A stretch of 32,021 nucleotides of DNA, taken from positions 1-32,021 of the forward strand of contig CAMYOD010000020.1 in assembly GCA_947259975.1 (NCBI GenBank). Direction: 5' to 3'. This document shows positions 18,380 through 25,704 of this stretch, piece by piece. Origin of the DNA: an uncultured Gammaproteobacteria bacterium (GTDB lineage: Bacteria > Pseudomonadota > Gammaproteobacteria > HyVt-429). The position numbers and the translations under genes are program-made. Each line of letters opens with the position of its first letter. The stretch's first letter is position 1. The notes under the pieces were generated by a model. That model was not told where the DNA came from. It saw only the letters and a program-made list of their open reading frames with translations, and did no database searches.

Positions 18380-21300
18380 TCAGACACGGATCGGCAGCTC
18401 GATCGCAGTCGTGTATCGGGTGAATAGAACAATGCAGCGTATTCGCGACGTCGGCCAAAGTACGCGGACACCCTGTGCGTAAAGTCGCAGCTGATCTTCA
18501 AATCGTCCCGCCACGTCTTCGAGCGTCTCGCCGGTGGGCCGCGCATGGGTCTTGTAGTCGATGATGGTAATTTCATCCGCGTTGACCACCAGCCGATCAA
18601 GCACGCCCACGATCTCCTGGCCAGCCTGTGTGTGCAATATTGGTAGCTCGTTAAATGCGGCATCAAAGGATCGGTCATCGAACCAGGCGCGAAAATCCGC
18701 TGCCTCGATGACCGCCACGGCTTCCTGCCAACAGGATTCGAATTCTGTCTCGGTGAACCCGCCGCGACTATTGTGTCGTAGTTTCTGCTTAAGGTCCGCG
18801 CGACTTGTCGCCGCGCCGGTTTGTGACAGCTGTTCGAGCAGGCGATGGATCAGGGCCCCGCGATCCGTCTGGCCGCCAGCCGCAATCGAAGTCGCGTCGA
18901 GGCGGCAGTCGGGCTGCGGCCGTTCCTTTTCGCTTGGGTAGACAGTGTGGCTATTCGCGCTAGCCTCGAGCGGTCGTGTCAGACGGGCATCAATCACTGC
19001 TGCGGACGTTTTCGCCTCTGGCGCACCGGGTAACGTGGCCGCGGGAACGTGATCGGCCACCAGTGCGCCGGACGTGCTCTGCAAGTCACCATCGTCGGAA
19101 CGATGATGGCGCAGCCTCAGGTTGGGCAGGACCCCCTCATGGGCGCGCAGACGCTCCTCGATCTGCCCGTACCAGCCGTGCCCGCCGCGGCGCGGCGCAC
19201 ATCCGCTCACGAACAGCATCTGCTGCGCCCGGGTTAGCGCCACATAGAGAAGATTCGCGTTTTCCCGCCGTTGGGCCGCGACCTGTTCTTCCATCTGTGC
19301 GCGGGTAAAACGATCCCGTAAATCCTTGGCGCCGACCAGATACACACCATGCGGACGCGATGCCCCTACCGGCCAATCCACACGTACCTGCAGGGTGTCA
19401 GATTCCTGCCGCGGCCGCGCCGCATCAACCAGAAAAACCACCGGTGCCTCGAGCCCCTTGGCGGAATGCACGGTCATGATACGCACGCGGTCGCTGTCGG
19501 CCGGCGGTGGCTCGTCGGGGCCGCCACCCTTGCGTTGACGCGCGGTGTCGAGTGTGGCGACGAAGCGCGCCACGCTGGGGTAGCGACCGCTATCCATCTC
19601 TAAACCAAGTTCGGCGAAGCGCGCGAGATTGGCTTCGATACGACCGTGCAGGTGGGTCGCAACCACTGCCAGATAGCGTTGCACCACGTTACCCTCGAAG
19701 AGTATGCGATCGATCAGATCGTGTACCGGAATCCGATCCACCAGGTTTCCCCACTGGGTCAGCAGGCGGTCGGCGCGTTGCAAGGACTTTGGCGCGCGCG
19801 GCTGCGCGGCCACCGCTGCCAGGCGTGCGCGCCAAAACCCGGCAGCGGTCTCGCGCGCCAGGTACTGCAGGTTCTCGTCATCGCAAGCGAAAATGGGCGA
19901 GCGCAAAACTGCGGCCAGGGCGACATCGTCCTGAGGGGCGATCAAAACACGCAGCAAGTCGATCAGGTCGCGGACTTCCAGACAGGTGAGCAGCGTGCCG
20001 CGCCCGATACCGAGATAGGGGATGCCGGCATGTTGCAGAGCCTGCTCGTAGGCATCGGCATGCGTGCGATCCCGTATGAGTATGAGGATGTCGCGGTAGC
20101 GCAGGCGGGTCTGCGCGTGCGGCGGTCCGATGGGCGAGCCGAGTAAGTCGTGAATCTTGCTTACAACCATCGCGGCTTCGCGTTCGTAACGGCGGTCTTC
20201 GGCCACATCCCGCGGCGCCAGCAGGGGGTCGCGCAGTGTCGTTACCCGCGCGGCGCCTGGCGTTGGCGCGTCGAGGATCAAGGGCAGCAGCTCGGCGTGT
20301 CCCCAGAGTTCATGCCGCGCCGTTGCGTGGCGCTGGAAGTCGACCAGGAGTTCCCCCGGCAGGCCCTCGGCAAAAACCAGGTTGATAAATTCTATGATCA
20401 CGGGGGCCGAGCGCCAGGACCGCTCCTGGGTGATGACGTCCACCTCGGCGCGGCCACGCAGCCAATCCCGCGCCGTGTGAAACAGACGTGGGTCGGCGCG
20501 GCGAAATCCATAGATGGACTGTTTGCTGTCACCGACAATGATCACGCTGCGGTCCCGCTCCGGATCACCGGCCACCAGCTCGTCGAGCAGGGGCAGCAGA
20601 AGCCGCCACTGGGTCGGGTTGGTATCCTGAAATTCGTCAACAAGGATATGATCGATTCGCTGATCCAGCTTGTACTGGATCCACTCCGCGTTGTGGCTGC
20701 GATTGAGGAGTTGGTAGGCCTTCCATTCCAGATCCACGAAGTCGAGCACCGCGCGTACTGATTTGATGTGCTGGTAGTGTTCCAGGAGCGCTTGGCCACA
20801 GGCGTACCAGGCGCTGGTGAGCTGCAGGGTGCGGCGTACACGCAGGGCTTCCCGGGCCGCGGCCACGCGATCTCCGAGGCGGTCATGCAGTGTGTGAAAA
20901 TGCTCGCTGGCGGCATCGCCGAGACGGGCGCGGGCCGATTTCGATATTGTGAGCTTGCGCCGGCCGCCCCGCTTGGTAAACAACGCGCCCGACAGACTGG
21001 CGAAGCGCGCGTCGGCGTCCAGCTCTGCATCCAGCGTGCGGTGCATGGCCTCGCTGTGTTTTATCGCAGTTTGGGTGCCGAGGCTGACGAGCAGCTCCGC
21101 ATATTGCGCCACGTCATCATATAGTTCGTTGTCGGCAAACAGCCGATCCAGCGGTGCCGCGTCCGTCGGTGATCCCAAGCGTTCGTTGAGCACGCCGACG
21201 GCATTTTGGACGGGATTGTCGCTTGTCTCGGTATAGGCCCACCAATCGCTGCGGCGTTCCAGGAACATATGCAGCGCCTGGCGCACGAGTATCGGGCCCC

Positions 21301-21826
21301 CGAACTCACGTAACAGATGGTCCATCTGGGCCGCCAGCGGCCCCGCCGGCTCCTGCGCCAGCGCCGCCAGCAACTGCCGCCATGCCGCGGCGATCAACTC
21401 GGACGTCTCCTCGACCAGCTCAAACTCGGGGGCGACACCGGCGTCGAGCGGGAAGCGCAGCAGCAGTTCCTGGCAGAACGCGTGAAACGTCGTCGCCCGC
21501 AAAGGTCGTTCCGCGGCGAGCAGGCCCTCATGCAAGGCGCGTGCGCGACTGCGGTGCTCGGGTGTCAGCGCCACGCCCAATTCGTCGAGCTGCCGATCGA
21601 GGTCAGCATCGTCGGCCGCGGCCAGCTGCCACAGCCGTACCAGAACCCGTTGCCCGATCTCGATGGCGGCTTTGCGGGTGAAGGTGATGGCGAGAATGGC
21701 GTCAGGTGCGGTACCGGCGAGCAGTAACCGCAGGATCCGATTCACCAACAGATAGGTCTTGCCGGTGCCGGCAGCGGCGTGGACGGTGACATGCCGCGCC
21801 GGAAGCGCCGTGGTGTGCTCGTTCAC
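18380..21826 (-). CDS. addA: AddA-like UvrD-family helicase-nuclease
   Basis: This 1148-residue protein looks like the helicase-nuclease subunit of an AddAB-type end-resection enzyme that prepares double-strand breaks for RecA. Helicase motifs in order: Walker A AAAGTGKT (residues 17-24), LAITFTRKAA, motif II ILVDEFQDTNPTQWR, motif III GDSKQSIYGFRRADPRLF, motif V IMTVHSAKGLEAPVVFLVD, and YVALTRAQQMLFVSG. The C-terminal RecB-type nuclease has LDRLVV and IIDYKT (D1090, K1092). The start is GTG. A 14-codon open frame just upstream ends in the same GTGA. The 302-bp gap to addB breaks what is normally a tight operon. The assignment to AddA rather than RecB rests on the partner gene and nuclease pattern. 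Confidence 0.88.
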   Translation of the reverse strand: MNEHTTALPARHVTVHAAAGTGKTYLLVNRILRLLLAGTAPDAILAITFTRKAAIEIGQRVLVRLWQLAAADDADLDRQLDELGVALTPEHRSRARALHEGLLAAERPLRATTFHAFCQELLLRFPLDAGVAPEFELVEETSELIAAAWRQLLAALAQEPAGPLAAQMDHLLREFGGPILVRQALHMFLERRSDWWAYTETSDNPVQNAVGVLNERLGSPTDAAPLDRLFADNELYDDVAQYAELLVSLGTQTAIKHSEAMHRTLDAELDADARFASLSGALFTKRGGRRKLTISKSARARLGDAASEHFHTLHDRLGDRVAAAREALRVRRTLQLTSAWYACGQALLEHYQHIKSVRAVLDFVDLEWKAYQLLNRSHNAEWIQYKLDQRIDHILVDEFQDTNPTQWRLLLPLLDELVAGDPERDRSVIIVGDSKQSIYGFRRADPRLFHTARDWLRGRAEVDVITQERSWRSAPVIIEFINLVFAEGLPGELLVDFQRHATARHELWGHAELLPLILDAPTPGAARVTTLRDPLLAPRDVAEDRRYEREAAMVVSKIHDLLGSPIGPPHAQTRLRYRDILILIRDRTHADAYEQALQHAGIPYLGIGRGTLLTCLEVRDLIDLLRVLIAPQDDVALAAVLRSPIFACDDENLQYLARETAAGFWRARLAAVAAQPRAPKSLQRADRLLTQWGNLVDRIPVHDLIDRILFEGNVVQRYLAVVATHLHGRIEANLARFAELGLEMDSGRYPSVARFVATLDTARQRKGGGPDEPPPADSDRVRIMTVHSAKGLEAPVVFLVDAARPRQESDTLQVRVDWPVGASRPHGVYLVGAKDLRDRFTRAQMEEQVAAQRRENANLLYVALTRAQQMLFVSGCAPRRGGHGWYGQIEERLRAHEGVLPNLRLRHHRSDDGDLQSTSGALVADHVPAATLPGAPEAKTSAAVIDARLTRPLEASANSHTVYPSEKERPQPDCRLDATSIAAGGQTDRGALIHRLLEQLSQTGAATSRADLKQKLRHNSRGGFTETEFESCWQEAVAVIEAADFRAWFDDRSFDAAFNELPILHTQAGQEIVGVLDRLVVNADEITIIDYKTHARPTGETLEDVAGRFEDQLRLYAQGVRVLWPTSRIRCIVLFTRYTTAIELPIRV

Positions 21827-21867
21827 GGGCTCGCTGCCGCAGATGATGGAGCGAAAGACTTGTTCAT
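21823..21867 (-). other. Possible 14-codon leader ORF overlapping the addA start
   Basis: On the minus strand an ATG at 21867 opens a frame encoding MNKSFAPSSAAASP. It stops at a TGA that overlaps the addA GTG start (GTGA). This arrangement is typical of translational coupling, and could explain how a GTG start without a clear Shine-Dalgarno sequence is used. It may be chance; no coding-bias test is possible on 14 codons. Confidence 0.25.
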
Positions 21868-21958
21868 ATTTCTGAACCTGTTATTGTAAATATAACCATC
21901 TGTTTTTTAATAAAAAAAAGTCTCCCGCGAACCATTTTATGGCATCTTTTCAGATCCC

Positions 21959-21988
21959 TTGATCGCGCATGGGAAATTGTTTTATAGT
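21959..21988 (+). promoter_or_regulatory. Sigma70-like promoter for the candidate Rsm/Csr RNA
   Basis: TTGATC (21959-21964) and TATAGT (21983-21988) are separated by 18 bp and resemble -35 and -10 hexamers. Transcription would start near 21994, right at the first GGA hairpin. The 80 bp upstream are unusually AT-rich for this genome, including a run of eight A at about 21911-21919. A lone TGTAA half-site at 21885-21889 recalls part of the GacA-binding palindrome, but the second half is missing. Confidence 0.5.
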
Positions 21989-21993
21989 TCACT

Positions 21994-22134
21994 CCGGCAA
22001 GGAAGCCGCTGCAGGGATGCAGAAGATCGGTCTCCGGACAGGGAATGTCGCAAATAGGGTTGGGATGCCTTTTATGGAGACCAGAGCAGGTAGGCACCGA
22101 ACCCGGAGGCGGCCGTAAGGCCGCCTCTTTATTT
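21994..22134 (+). ncRNA. Candidate Csr/Rsm-type regulatory small RNA
   Basis: RNAs of the CsrB/RsmY/RsmZ class titrate the translational regulator CsrA/RsmA by displaying many GGA motifs in hairpin loops. This roughly 140-nt stretch has seven GGA (22001, 22015, 22036, 22042, 22063, 22076, 22105). Four sit in predicted loops: CGGC-AAGGAA-GCCG (21995-22008), CTGCA-GGGA-TGCAG (22009-22022), GACA-GGGAA-TGTC (22037-22049), and a weaker AGG/CCT stem around GTTGGGATG (22056-22070). A 7-bp stem GGTCTCC/GGAGACC (22029-22035 with 22076-22082) encloses the last two. A promoter lies upstream and a strong terminator closes the unit. Length and design match RsmY/RsmZ (about 120-130 nt). No coding frame with a ribosome site was seen. 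Structures were paired by eye, not folded computationally. Confidence 0.7.
22106..22134 (+). terminator. Rho-independent terminator of the candidate small RNA
   Basis: GAGGCGGCC (22106-22114), a GTAA loop and GGCCGCCTC (22119-22127) form a perfect 9-bp GC-rich stem followed by TTTATTT (22128-22134). The T-tract is only on the plus strand; read from the minus strand the hairpin is followed by CGGGTTCGG. It therefore ends a plus-strand transcript and not addB, although the T-tract overlaps the addB stop codon at 22129-22131 on the opposite strand. Confidence 0.9.
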
Positions 22135-25053
22135 GCCGGCCGCGATTTCAACGCCTTCCTCCCAGTGCTGTTTGCGGCATATCCCCGCGAAATCACACCG
22201 TGCGCAAACGGTATTGTCACCCCATGCCGGCAGGCTGCTGCCGGCGCGCAGGGCATCGATCAGCGACGCCAGTCGCGTGCCCACCGCGTCGCGCAGGGCG
22301 GCGAGTGCCGGGCCACGAATTTCTGCATAGCTGCGCACCCTGTCCCGGTCGATCTGCAGGTACTGAACTTCAGCCACGCCGGCTGGCCACAACAGCACGT
22401 AGAACGGCAGCTGAATCTGCTCGCCATCGCTTACGTCCGCGACCCGCGGTAGCGCGCCGGTCTTGTAATCGACGATGACGTCGCCATCGGTACCGCTGTC
22501 AACCCGGTCCAGACGCCCGATCAGTAGAATTCCCGGCTGCCCGGCGAGGGTTGTTTCGCACATCACCTCGGTCGCCTCGACTCGGTGATCACGGCCCCAG
22601 TCGCGCAACCAATCGGTGTAGGGTTCAATGCTGGCCTGCCAGCGATACAGCCAGCCTCGCGCCGTAAACTCGCCGCTGATGTCGGCGGCGAAGACTGTCG
22701 CCGAAATCTCACGCATCAGGGCCGCAGCCTCTGTTTGATTGGCGTTTGTAACCGGCTCCACCCACGGCCCGGGTAGTCCCGCGGTTTTGCCATGAAATGC
22801 CTGCAAGACACGGTGGATGTGTCGGCCTGCAGTCTGTTTGTCGACTTCGTCGCGCATCACCGCCGTCGGCAGCAATCCAAGGCAGTCGCGGGCGTAGAAT
22901 TGGAAGGGGCAATCCAGCAGTCGTTGATATGACGATGCCGATATGCGCGCGGGCATGAGATCGCGGGAGACGGCCGGACGTGGGCGGGAAACCCGTGTCG
23001 TCGTGGGCTGCGGATCCGTCGCGGCCAGACGTGTGGCCGGTTCGATGACCAGATTCGCGAGCGCGGTGTCGTCGAGGGAAGTCTCGTAGCCCAGTGTATG
23101 GAACGCCTGCAGACGCTCGACCCAGGGGCTGGCCAACACCGGCTCACCGCGGTCCTCGCGGCGCCATGTGAGCAGAACTTCCGGCGCGGCTTCGAGGAGG
23201 CGCCGAAAATCATACAGCAGCTCATCGCGCGCCACGCGGGTCAGGGGGAGCGCGAGCTGATGCCGCACACGGTCGTTGAGCAACGGCAAATAAGCACCCG
23301 ATCCGGGCAAGTGATCTGCTGTGGCGCCGGCAAGAATCAGGGCGTCGAATCGGTACAGGCGACTCTCGGCGAGCCCCATGAGTTCGACCCCGCGGCCACC
23401 CAATGGCGGCTGAAAATTGTGGCGCTCGAGGTGGCGTGCCAGCCAGCGGCGGAAGTTGGCCCAGTCCAGGCGCACGGACCGATCCTCACTCGCATCACTC
23501 AATGCGGCGAGCAGTTCAATCAGGCTGCGTCCGGCGGCGTCGCCCTGGTACTGGTCATGCAGACCCAGGATTTCCAGAGAATCACGCAAGGCCACAAGAT
23601 ATTCGGCGGGGGGATGCTGTCCCTGCATAGACAGCGGTCGTAGCCGCTGGGCCGCCCGCGCCAACCAGTCGAGCACAACATTGACCGTAGCATGGCGACC
23701 TTGCTCCGCATCCGACGTTGCTGCCGCCCATTCTTGTGCGCTAGCGCGACGGTAGCGGTGGATGTCCGCGGTAATGGACAGACCGTTGACGACATCGCGT
23801 TCGAAATAGGGCAACCAGGCGTCACGGTCGCGGGCCTGTGGCGGAAACAAGATGAACGGGGATTTCAAAAATTCCAACAAAGGCTGAAAGCGAAAATTGC
23901 TCTCGACCGCGTCCAGCCAGCCGGCCAGGGCCGACGCGGCACTGGTGGTGGATAACCGCCAACCGGCGGCGTCCTGAACCTGGATGTTTGCCCGCTCGAG
24001 CAGCGCACGCACGCGGCGCGCGAGACGTCGATCGTTGGTGACGATCCCGATATTGCGTTTACCCGCCAGCCACCAACGGCGCGTTTGTACATCGATTGCA
24101 TGGGCCTCGTGTTCGGCGTCCGCCGCGCAATAGGTCGCCACCCGGCCGATCACCGGATCGTCCGGCACGCGCGCTGCGAATTTCATCGCACGCGTACGCA
24201 TATCGAGCGCATCATCAAAAACCTGGTCGAGGAATTCGCCGCATTGACTTCCACTTTTCGGTGACTGCGCAGGAAGATTAAGGCCGGTGAGCATTTGCTG
24301 CAGGAGGGTGCCCGGCGCGGAGGGTTCTGCCGCTGGTTGGCCCTGCACCAGCAGCCGGGCCACGCCGCGCGTCAGCGCAGCGTTCAGCCAGCGGCGCTCG
24401 ACATCACGCAATCGAATGAACCCGACCAGGTAGATCGGTGCGCTCGTTTCCAACCGTGCGAGTGAGGCCTGCAGGGCGTTCGCATAGGCCAGGGTCGGAT
24501 CGAGCTCGTCGCTGGCTTGCAGTTGGTCACGCCAGCGCACCCAGAGCTCATGCACTAAGCGCGCTTCCGCGTCCAACTGCCGGTAGGCGGATGTGCCTAC
24601 GCCATAGCCGGACGCCAGCTGTGCGCGCAGCTGATCAAGTTCGCCTGATAACTGGTGATCACTGGTGGCCAGTTCATCGAAGGTCTTAATCAGTGCCTCG
24701 CACAACGTCCACCGTTGTGTCGGTTCGATGTTGCGCAGCCCCGCCATCGCCTCATACAGCAGCAGCTCGCGGGCGTGCGCGGACAGGATTTTGCGCTCGG
24801 GCGGAAAGTGGCGCGTGGTCCACAGGTGCAGTGTGCCGGTCCAGGGCGGAATAACGGCGGCTTGGCCACGGGCGTTCGCGCATTCGAGCAACACACGGCG
24901 AAATCGCGGCACGCAGGCCGTGTTTGGAAAAAGAACCGTGATTTGGTCGAAGCGGTACTGCTGATTCGAGTGGTGCTCGAGTAGCTGCTCAGCAAGTACG
25001 CGTACGGGATCGACCCCGTAAGGAATAATCTGTGCTTGAGGACTACCGCTCAA
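22129..25053 (-). CDS. addB: AddB-like PD-(D/E)XK nuclease with Fe-S cysteine set
   Basis: This 974-residue protein resembles AddB, the second subunit of AddAB-type helicase-nucleases. The N-terminus (residues 1-60) has a degenerate helicase fold without Walker A ([18 protein letters not shown]). The C-terminal nuclease shows GRLDRVDSG then VDYKTG (D862, K864) and QLPFYVLLW. The AddB iron-sulfur staple is present: C715 in [16 protein letters not shown], and C950, C953, C959 in [12 protein letters not shown]. The start is TTG, overlapping the end of fdxA by 11 bp; no ATG or GTG lies near the conserved N-terminus. The overlap indicates translational coupling with the ferredoxin. Its stop codon overlaps the small-RNA terminator on the other strand. 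Confidence 0.87.
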   Translation of the reverse strand: MSGSPQAQIIPYGVDPVRVLAEQLLEHHSNQQYRFDQITVLFPNTACVPRFRRVLLECANARGQAAVIPPWTGTLHLWTTRHFPPERKILSAHARELLLYEAMAGLRNIEPTQRWTLCEALIKTFDELATSDHQLSGELDQLRAQLASGYGVGTSAYRQLDAEARLVHELWVRWRDQLQASDELDPTLAYANALQASLARLETSAPIYLVGFIRLRDVERRWLNAALTRGVARLLVQGQPAAEPSAPGTLLQQMLTGLNLPAQSPKSGSQCGEFLDQVFDDALDMRTRAMKFAARVPDDPVIGRVATYCAADAEHEAHAIDVQTRRWWLAGKRNIGIVTNDRRLARRVRALLERANIQVQDAAGWRLSTTSAASALAGWLDAVESNFRFQPLLEFLKSPFILFPPQARDRDAWLPYFERDVVNGLSITADIHRYRRASAQEWAAATSDAEQGRHATVNVVLDWLARAAQRLRPLSMQGQHPPAEYLVALRDSLEILGLHDQYQGDAAGRSLIELLAALSDASEDRSVRLDWANFRRWLARHLERHNFQPPLGGRGVELMGLAESRLYRFDALILAGATADHLPGSGAYLPLLNDRVRHQLALPLTRVARDELLYDFRRLLEAAPEVLLTWRREDRGEPVLASPWVERLQAFHTLGYETSLDDTALANLVIEPATRLAATDPQPTTTRVSRPRPAVSRDLMPARISASSYQRLLDCPFQFYARDCLGLLPTAVMRDEVDKQTAGRHIHRVLQAFHGKTAGLPGPWVEPVTNANQTEAAALMREISATVFAADISGEFTARGWLYRWQASIEPYTDWLRDWGRDHRVEATEVMCETTLAGQPGILLIGRLDRVDSGTDGDVIVDYKTGALPRVADVSDGEQIQLPFYVLLWPAGVAEVQYLQIDRDRVRSYAEIRGPALAALRDAVGTRLASLIDALRAGSSLPAWGDNTVCARCDFAGICRKQHWEEGVEIAAGK

Positions 25054-25366
25054 GATATTGCAGTTTGTCGGTTACGGCTTCCCATTCAACCGCGTCCGCG
25101 GGCGCGTCCTTTTGCTCCGTGATTACCGGCCATTGTTTTGCGAGCTCCGCGTTCAGCTCGAGAAATTTCATCTGATCGTCGGGCACATCGTCTTCCGCCA
25201 GAATGGCATTTACCGGGCATTCCGGCTCGCACAGGCTGCAATCAATACATTCCTCCGGGTCGATGACGAGGATATTCGGCCCTTCATGAAAGCAGTCGAC
25301 CGGACAGACCTCCACGCAATCCGTGTACTTGCAGCGTATGCACGGTTCAGTGACCACGTAGGTCAT
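25043..25366 (-). CDS. fdxA: Seven-iron ferredoxin FdxA
   Basis: This 107-residue protein closely resembles the Azotobacter FdI type, with one [3Fe-4S] and one [4Fe-4S] cluster. The cysteine pattern is complete: C9, C12, C17, C21, C25 and then C40, C43, C46, C50 ([18 protein letters not shown] and [12 protein letters not shown]). The long C-terminal tail, ending TDKLQYLER, is also typical. It is a soluble low-potential electron carrier. AGGAG precedes the ATG. Its last 11 bases overlap the start of addB, an unusual partner. Confidence 0.97.
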   Translation of the reverse strand: MTYVVTEPCIRCKYTDCVEVCPVDCFHEGPNILVIDPEECIDCSLCEPECPVNAILAEDDVPDDQMKFLELNAELAKQWPVITEQKDAPADAVEWEAVTDKLQYLER

Positions 25367-25410
25367 AACTTACTCCTGAATATTACCAATCATGTCGAAA
25401 ACGACGACGC

Positions 25411-25439
25411 ATGATACACGGGCGGCCGCTGTGATTGAA
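25411..25439 (-). promoter_or_regulatory. Possible promoter of fdxA-addB
   Basis: Read on the minus strand, TTCAAT (25434-25439) and TATCAT (25411-25416) are separated by 17 bp, placing a transcript start about 40 bp before the fdxA ATG. The -10 hexamer is good (five of six) and the -35 is poor (three of six). It is the best candidate in the 338-bp divergent gap 25367-25704. Confidence 0.35.
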
Positions 25440-25532
25440 TTGGCGTGTGGCGTGGGGTTGGCGCGGCGGGATTCGCGGGATGCGCCGACGGGATGCCGCG
25501 AGCTAACGAATAAAGTCATATAACTCATATGG

Positions 25533-25561
25533 TTACCAATGGTGCGGTGTTAGTCTAGTAT
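25533..25561 (+). promoter_or_regulatory. Possible promoter of the PilZ-like gene
   Basis: TTACCA (25533-25538) and TAGTAT (25556-25561) are separated by exactly 17 bp, each with four of six consensus matches. Transcription from here would give a leader of about 135 nt that contains two strong hairpins. Confidence 0.35.
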
Positions 25562-25581
25562 TTAGATTGAGTCGGCGCGCA

Positions 25582-25636
25582 CGAGGTACGGGCACCTCGG
25601 GCCCACGGCCGTGCCTGTCTGTCGACATCGGCACGG
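25582..25636 (+). other. Two adjacent hairpins in the leader of the PilZ-like gene
   Basis: Hairpin A is CGAGGT (25582-25587) with ACCTCG (25594-25599) and a 6-nt loop. Hairpin B is CCGTGCC (25609-25615) with GGCACGG (25630-25636), extended inside by TGTC/GACA with a 2-nt bulge and a 4-nt loop. Neither is followed by a T-tract. They lie 69 or more bases before the GTG start. The arrangement suggests a structured 5' leader but matches no riboswitch class I know. Confidence 0.5.
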
Positions 25637-25704
25637 TTCTGCGCAAGCGAGATTAATGAATTACCATACAAGAGCAATAACAATAATTCCGGGAGCCACA
25701 CGGC

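Noticed and set aside
20150..20761. 203-residue plus-strand open frame opposite addA (and similar ones at 19646-20146, 6548-7135 and 2636-3121)
   Set aside because: They lie wholly within well-supported genes on the other strand and have no recognisable domains.
21885..21889. Possible GacA upstream activating site (TGTAA)
   Set aside because: The palindromic partner CTTACA is missing, so only a half-site is present, which is expected by chance in an AT-rich stretch.
21900..21925. Minus-strand T-run upstream of addA as a terminator
   Set aside because: The eight-T run (read on the minus strand) is not preceded by a stable stem.
21999..22022. Resemblance of the first hairpins to the 4.5S/SRP RNA signature (CCGG..AAGGAAGC)
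   Set aside because: Only a short stretch is similar. The flanking SRP helix and GGUCAGG/CCA context are absent, and the rest of the unit has repeated GGA loops and a terminator typical of Rsm RNAs.
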